A DNA stretch of 64,000 nt. It comes from Branchiostoma floridae (Eukaryota > Chordata > Leptocardii > Amphioxiformes > Branchiostomatidae). The position numbers were made by a program, and so were the translations under genes. Below, piece by piece: positions 58,390 through 64,000 of this stretch. The stretch is from NCBI RefSeq assembly GCF_000003815.2, contig NC_049984.1:4688959-4752958 (forward strand), in the 5' to 3' direction. Each line of letters opens with the position of its first letter. Positions within the stretch are counted from its first letter, which is position 1. The notes under the pieces are model-generated. The model did not search any database. It had not been told where the DNA came from and worked only from the letters and a program-made list of their open reading frames with translations.

Positions 58390-58700
58390 GTCATATATGT
58401 GCATTTGGTTTTACAGTCAAAACTGCCAAGAAGGCCACTCGTTATCAAATCTGTTCAATGTGGACAGGTGGTCACTATACTGTACAGAGGATTCCTATTC
58501 TAGTATCAATTAGAAAAATTATCTAAGGGATCACCGAAGTGTGATCACATTGCACAGGTTGTCCTTAAGTAGAGGTGGCCTCTCACTCACTCACTGACTC
58601 ACTCAGCTCCGCTTGCTCCCGAGAGGAGTGTGGCGCCTCCGCATACAGTTTACCAGTTCGTTTAGAGGTGGCCACTTAAAGTTCAAGAGGTTTAGCTGTA
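58390..58700 (+). repeat. Repeat family B copy, interrupted by a retroposed insert
   Basis: TGGTTTTACAGTCAAAACTG, GGACAGGTGGTCACTATACT, TCTAAGGGATCACC, then TTGTCCTTAAGTAGAGGTGG. The insert at 58,581-58,663 splits it. Confidence 0.65.
58581..58663 (-). mobile_element. 83-bp retroposed fragment with 10-bp TSD and TGAG tail
   Basis: AGAGGTGGCC is repeated exactly at 58,571-58,580 and 58,664-58,673. Read on the minus strand the insert is a short GC-rich body ending in a TGAG-type simple repeat (GAGTGAGTCAGTGAGTGAG), the layout of a 5'-truncated LINE/SINE copy. Confidence 0.75.
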
Positions 58701-58784
58701 TAGTTATGCAAAGTGCAAAGATTATATCTTGGTAATATATGAAAATTTTTCTTTAGTTTTGTATTGTTGTCAAGACTTCAGATA

Positions 58785-58890
58785 GCTACTCCGAGTGTCA
58801 CCCTAGGCAGTTTACCGGGCTCCCCCAAACTAACAATGATGACACAAATGGGAGCTTCAGTAAACTTAGTAGGATGACACTCAGGCTATC
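58785..58890. mobile_element. Foldback MITE, TAGC...GGCTA ends
   Basis: GAGTGTCACCCTAGGCAGTT near the left mirrors AACTTAGTAGGATGACACTC on the right, with TAGC and GGCTA at the ends and GGGCTCCC mirrored by GGGAGCTTC. It is probably an eroded relative of the TAGCCTGG elements. No intact target duplication. Confidence 0.6.
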
Positions 58891-59344
58891 AGAGAGCATC
58901 TGCAGTGTAGACATTTGCTCTGCGTAGGTCAGAAAAGGTCAATGACCCAGTTTTTATCCTCTCAACTAAATCTGATTATGTTTATAGGACATGACATCAT
59001 CCCCTATGTGCTTAATTCTTCAAGCATGGTTTTATCATGAGGGTCAAATGCAAAATAGTGCTACCAAAGTCATGGTCACTTCTATGGTTGTACAGCCAAA
59101 ACTGCCCAAGAAGACCATTGAACTATACTGTTCTTCTAACCAGCTTTTCAGTTAGAGCAGTTGTCCCAGGTTCAGCAGAAGTTACGGTCATTCATGTGCG
59201 TTTGGTTGTACAGTTAAAACTGCCCAAGGATACCACCCTAAATCATTAGTAAAATGCTATTCTTTTCAGAGTCTTAGCAATATGCTAGATCATTTGCGCC
59301 AGGTTCAGTTCAAGTTATGGTCATTCATGTACTTTTGGTTGTTT

Positions 59345-59390
59345 GGTTTGGTTTATTTAGATCGCCATTAGTGAAATACACTAGTCTATT
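59345..59390 (-). mobile_element. Non-LTR element tail with ACCAA repeat
   Basis: On the minus strand, TTCACTAATGGCGATCTAAA then TAAACCAAACCAAACAACC: an AAATAAA signal and a pentanucleotide tail. Confidence 0.5.
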
Positions 59391-59394
59391 CAAG

Positions 59395-59632
59395 TACAGT
59401 CAAACCTGTCTATGATTGCTTCTCAGGGACTTATCTGGTGTATGTGAGAAGGTGGTCACTTAAGACAGGGTTCTTTATGCTTGTGCCAATGGTATGTCAA
59501 AAAGTGGCCATATTTGCCATGTGTTGTGGTCCTTATGTAGAGGTGGTCACTAGTACAGGTTTAATTGTATATCAATGGCCAGGTGGTCAGCTCTATATAG
59601 AGGTGGTCACTTGTGTAGGTTTGACTGGCAAG
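59395..59632 (+). repeat. Repeat family B copy
   Basis: TACAGTCAAACCTGTCTATG at the left, AAGGTGGTCACTTAAGACAG inside, then three AGAGGTGGTCACT-type phrases and GGTTTGACTGGC at the right. Confidence 0.6.
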
Positions 59633-59829
59633 TACGGTTAATGTGGCTACGTGTACCATTGTAGTTTGAAACAGGTGGTTGCATGAAGTTCCACATCGAG
59701 CAGTCCATAAATTTTCACTCTATTGAATAGTAAAGACTTGATAACATTCTTGACTAATGACTGATTACACGTTCAGATTGCAAGAGACATTCCAAATACA
59801 CTGGAAGTTTGATTGAATTAAGGTTTACA

Positions 59830-60690
59830 CACCTGCCTTATTTGCATAATTAATAAGGACACAGTTAATAGTAGAATGTTAAATGACGAGGCCCAAACAT
59901 GTACATGATTCAACCATTGTAGCCTTCCAACATAATCAATGGGTGAACTCAGTAATGCACTCAAGTGACTTGACCTCCTTTTGTAATTGTTAACTTAGGT
60001 CTAAACAGAGAACTAATTTGAAGGATTGACAAGAATATGATTCTAAGTAGAATGTTACATATAGAGGACCAAACATTCTACATAATTCAACTGTTGTGGC
60101 CTTCCAATATAATCAATGCATGAACTCATACATAGTCTTCACTTATGCTACCTGTCATGCTTTTTGATTAACATAGGTTTTATTATTGGACTACTTTGAA
60201 TAATTAACAAGGACACAGTTAATAGAATGTTGCATGACGTGGACCAAACATTCTACATAATTCAACCGTTGTGGCCTTCCAAGTTAATCAATGCATGAAC
60301 TCATGGCATGCCCTCGAGCCACTTGTCCTGCTTTTTTAATTAACTAAGGTGTACGTAATGGACTAATTTGTATAACTAACAAGGACAGTAAATAGGATGT
60401 TGGAAGTAGGACCGAACATCTAAAAATGCAACCATGAGACCTTCTAACATAATCAATGCATGAACTCATGGCCTTCCCCCAAACTACTTTTCCTACTTCT
60501 TCATTAACATATTTTTTTTTTAATTATTGGACTACGTTAAATTATTAACAAGGATGAAGTTAATAAAATGCCTGACATGGACCAAACATGTGCATAATTC
60601 AACCGTTGTGGCCTTCCAAGTTAATCAATGCATGAACTCATGGCATGCCCTCGAGCCACTTGTCCTGCATTTCGGCCAACAACCCGCAAA
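59830..60690 (+). repeat. Tandem array, five units of about 168-176 bp
   Basis: The unit contains GGACCAAACATTCTACATAA, TTCAACCGTTGTGGCCTTCC, AATCAATGCATGAACTCATG, GCCACTTGTCCTGC, TTAACATAGGT, ATTGGACTACTTTG and TAATTAACAAGGACACAGTT. Anchors fall at about 59,890, 60,066, 60,240, 60,410 and 60,579. Confidence 0.9.
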
Positions 60691-60769
60691 AAAGGACATC
60701 CAAGGTTAGAGTACTTATGGCCAATATGTTGCTCTCTTGATCAGCGACCTAGACATCATGTCATTGGCA

Positions 60770-61350
60770 TTTAACGGTCGTTAGCGACCAGGCTGGGATC
60801 AGCCTTCCTAGGCACCGCGTCACTGATATAAGATTAACAGATTAGCACTTCAGTATTGTGTAACAGTGTCTGAGCATAGCTTATGCTCTAGCATTCTGTT
60901 GTGTTGAAATTGTGTTAGAACTTGATTGTAAAGGGGAGTTTTTCAACAATTGAAACATGGAATGATTTAGCTACTAGGAATTCGTTACTGAGCTGGGATC
61001 AGACCTCTTTGGATCTGATATAAGCTTATCAGATTAACACGTTTGCATTTTGTAGCAGTGTCTGAGAATAGCTTAATATGTTGTAGCATCTGTTGTGTTG
61101 AACTTGAAGTTTACAACGTGATTGTAGAAGGGACGTGAACTTTCAACAATTGAAACATGTAATGATTTTAATAAAAAAATAAGGCCTGTAAAGACAATCA
61201 AATTTTTAAACAAATCAACACATTTTGTATTCTGTAACAGTGTCTGTGCATAGCTTATGTTGTAGCATCTGTCGTGTTGAAGTTCACAACGTAATTGTTA
61301 AAGGGACTTTAACTTTCAACAATTGAAACATGGAATGATTTTAATAATGC
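60770..61350 (+). repeat. Tandem array, three units of about 182-192 bp
   Basis: The unit contains GCTGGGATCAG, GCTTATCAGATTAACACG, GTAACAGTGTCTGAGCATAG, CTTATGTTGTAGCATCTGTT, GTGTTGAA, GTGATTGTA and TTTCAACAATTGAAACATGG. CAGTGTCTG anchors fall at about 60,864, 61,056 and 61,238. Confidence 0.88.
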
Positions 61351-61750
61351 TGTTAAACAGTAAGGCAAGTCAAGACTCTCAAATTTCTCAACAGGTTCTG
61401 ACAGATTTAACTTTGGTCAGCTTTACAAAATCAGAATTCAACACGCTTGCAGTACTCTAGCAATTGGTCCTGGACCCCTATTTTTTCCACAGAAGTATAG
61501 TTATACGGATAATGTTGCAATAATAGCCGCATCCGTACCGAACAAAAACACGCATTGTCCGCGTACGAACGTTCCGAATCTACTTCCAGCGGCGCCTAAG
61601 TGCAGTTAAACATGACCTCGCTGTGGGTCGACCGAGTCACATCGTACCTTTTGTGAAGACGTGTGCCCATTGTACCCCGCTAGGGCATTGCTTTTACATG
61701 GTGTTGACCCTGAACATGAACTGTAACACCCCCCATAGTGTGGGAGCTGC
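61351..61750. other. No gene recognised
   Basis: Nothing identified. Confidence 0.4.
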
Positions 61751-62085
61751 CATTCAACTGTGCAAGCTGAACTATTTCAAGCACTCCTTTACAATTGAGA
61801 TCCTGAACCTGGAGCCTGTACATGTCAGCCTAAGGGTTTAAAGATATAAAGAGGTTTCTAGGAACTCAAGTTTATGTGTGATTTTGGTGGTCAGTAACTA
61901 AGTACCAGTGTAACAGTACTGTGCAGTCTGGACTATTTCAAGCACTCCTTTTACAATTGAGATCCTGTAGCCTGTACATGTAAGCGTGAAACTTTAAAGA
62001 TGTAAAGGGGTTTCTAGGAACTCAAGTGATCTTGGTGATGAATAACCAATAGTTCAAGTGAACTGTTACCAGTGAGTGTAACAGA
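61750..62085 (+). repeat. Two-unit tandem repeat, about 161-bp period
   Basis: CTATTTCAAGCACTCCTTT, then ACAATTGAGATCCTG, GCCTGTACATGT and GGTTTCTAGGAACTCAAGT occur twice. Confidence 0.85.
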
Positions 62086-62094
62086 TAGCTTATG

Positions 62095-62165
62095 ATGAAG
62101 AACTTTATTGCTCGACATTTGTACATGGTACAATGTATGGCAACGACTGTTACACAAAGTACCAA
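62095..62165 (-). mobile_element. Non-LTR element tail (AATAAAGTTCTTCATCAT type)
   Basis: On the minus strand, TACAAATGTCGAGCAATAAA then GTTCTTCATCAT, like the tail at 6,920-6,965. Confidence 0.45.
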
Positions 62166-62369
62166 ATAGGTGTATAGAATAAGACTTAATATCCTAATTA
62201 ACATAACAAGAAGGGCTAACACAAGTCTTTGATATAGTGTTACAATCGAGTTGGGCTATACACAAGTTTCATTACTCTTTCTAATAGCAAAGCAGTCTTT
62301 GATATATTTGCCTATCTTTGCATTATGGGAGTTGTGGCATCCAAAGATACAAATCCGTCTGTAGCATCG

Positions 62370-63095
62370 AGTCACAGAACTGAACTGAAGGCTGAGATTC
62401 TTGTAACTTTTACATCATGTATAAATTGTTGCCCCAATTTTCAATTCAGATTTGCAAATCCAATTTATTACTTGTCGCATAGCCCACTTGACAAAATCTG
62501 TAGGAACTCAAGACATGTAATTTTGGTGATTTGTAAATTGTAACTAACTGAGACTTCAAGTGCATTGTGGTCACCAGTATAACAATACCAAACTAAAGGC
62601 TCATTCTTATGTAAATTGTTGCCCCAATTTTCGATTCTGATTTTGCAAATCCATTTATTTAGTTGTCACTCAGCCAAGTTAACAATGTATGTTAGTGTGA
62701 TCTTTGTTAACATTTTAAATCTATATGTCAATTTAGTGATTGGTAGCTTAGAGCTCAAGTACATTGTTGCTTGTTTGACATTACCTGAAGGCTTCTTCTC
62801 ATGTAAATCGTTGCCAGTTTTTCAATCCTGGTTTGCAAATCCGTTTTACTAGTCGTCACACAACCCACTTGGCAAGGCATGTTCTTCGTGTGATCCCTGT
62901 TTACAATTCAAATTAATATGTCGTTTTGGTGATTAGCTAAGCAGCTTAGAGTTCAAGTACAGGTAATAATACTCGAAGGATTCTTCTCATGTATATCGTT
63001 GCTAGTTTTTCAATCCTGGTTTGCAAATCTGTTTTATTAGTCATCACACAGTCCAGTTGAGGAGGCTTGTTCTTGGTGTGATCTCTGTTTACGAC
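62370..63095 (+). repeat. Tandem array, four units of about 187-192 bp
   Basis: The unit contains CTTCTCATGTAAATCGTTGC, CAGTTTTTCAATCCTGGTTT, GCAAATCCGTTTTACTAGTC, CACACAACCCACTTG, CTTCGTGTGATCCCTGTTTA and TTTTGGTGATT. Anchors fall at about 62,452, 62,644, 62,836 and 63,023. Confidence 0.9.
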
Positions 63096-64000
63096 TCAGT
63101 CACAGATAGCGAAGACTTCACGCACAGCTTGGATTACTGGTTACAAGGCTGAAAGTGCGTACCAGACATAGGGACAGGTTTAAGGGGATTAAGCCCTCCC
63201 AGCATCCGAAACCAAACTCCTCGGGCCACTTATCTTTGAACCCAAACATGGCCTTTTCAACTTGACCTTAGGTAACCCCATTCTTCAGATTCCCATCCTT
63301 GACTGGAAGTATTTTAATTGGGCCTGGTGGAAGTAAGGTCCATGGTGTAACAGAGAAGAGGCAAAAATGTTAAGTCCCATCTCTGACAGGTAACCTTGCG
63401 GTACAATTATATAACCTTCATGCTACAGGCAATGTCAGTTTGACTTCTTGGCTGCTGGTATTTTGTATCAAGGAGGTTGCAGGTTCAGAACTCATATGTG
63501 GACAGGTCTGCTTTCTCTGCTTACCGCTTAGCATTTAGGACAAAAAGTTGGGGAGTCACACACACCACTATGAGTGGACTAGCCCCCTGCTGTAGTGCTT
63601 GCACAAATGTGTGGCCCAAGGGCTATAGAAGTGGAGATGGGCACCACCCTTATGCACCTGACCAAGTCACCCAAGCAACCCATCAGCGTAAATGCTGATA
63701 ATTTGCTCGATGAAAATCTCAATGTAGAATGATGGAATGGTTGAAAGTTTTGTCTGTTCCAAACAGTTTGTTCAAAAATCATACAGAAAGATATTCTTTG
63801 TTTGCATCATTACAAAAATGTATCTCCATAATAAATGGAGATATAGTTTTGAGTGGGTCTGTGTGTCTGAGTTTCCGGATTTTTGCAGTCAGCATAACTC
63901 AAGAACCTCTGAATAGATTACCTAAGATATTAGGTATGTGGATGTGTTTGGGGAAGACGGAGGTCAAGGTTGATTTCGGGCCACCTTGTATGTGCCCTCG
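63096..64000. other. No gene recognised
   Basis: Unique-looking sequence to the right edge. A 73-codon frame at 63,477-63,698 has no recognisable family. Confidence 0.4.

Noticed and set aside
33420-63095. CRISPR-like repeat-spacer arrays
   Set aside because: The repeats are long, diverged and contiguous without constant short repeats and unique spacers, and the DNA is clearly animal.

Overview
This is animal nuclear DNA, most likely from a lancelet (Branchiostoma). The coding sequence is clearly deuterostome-like. The rest has the texture of an amphioxus genome: introns of a few hundred bases, many short foldback (MITE) elements, and long stretches of imperfect tandem repeats. No bacterial operon, plasmid, phage or CRISPR feature was seen. 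The species call is an inference; the two gene identities are not in doubt.

Layout. Positions 1-2440 hold the last three coding exons and 3' UTR of CNOT10, a subunit of the CCR4-NOT deadenylase complex, on the + strand. Positions 2.4-27 kb have no confirmed gene. Within that stretch, 4.2-8.2 kb is a back-to-back cluster of foldback/MITE elements (one nested inside another), 13.9-14.6 kb is the 3' end of a dead non-LTR retrotransposon, 21.7 kb has a perfect 24-unit CTCTA microsatellite, and 15.1-16.2 kb is a GC-rich patch ending in a good splice donor. Positions 27.36-29.71 kb carry an intact, uninterrupted coding sequence for TRIM71/LIN-41 (RING, two B-boxes, coiled coil, filamin domain, six NHL repeats), also on the + strand. 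Its 3' UTR has two perfect 8-mer let-7 sites and one 7-mer miR-125/lin-4 site. Positions 32-64 kb contain no recognisable gene and are dominated by at least eleven unrelated imperfect tandem arrays, many with a period of about 160-190 bp, plus scattered repeats. There is one assembly gap of 137 N at 33,157-33,293.

How it fits together. CNOT10 and TRIM71 are neighbours in the same orientation in the human genome (3p22.3), so the window shows an old linkage. TRIM71 represses mRNAs partly through CCR4-NOT, so the neighbours also belong to one post-transcriptional pathway. The let-7 sites place TRIM71 under the heterochronic let-7/lin-41 switch known from nematodes and vertebrates.

The most informative repeat result is a MITE family with ends TAGCCTGG...CCAGGCTA. 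Four copies here are flanked by different, perfect 9-bp target-site duplications, which points to a Mutator-like type of transposase.
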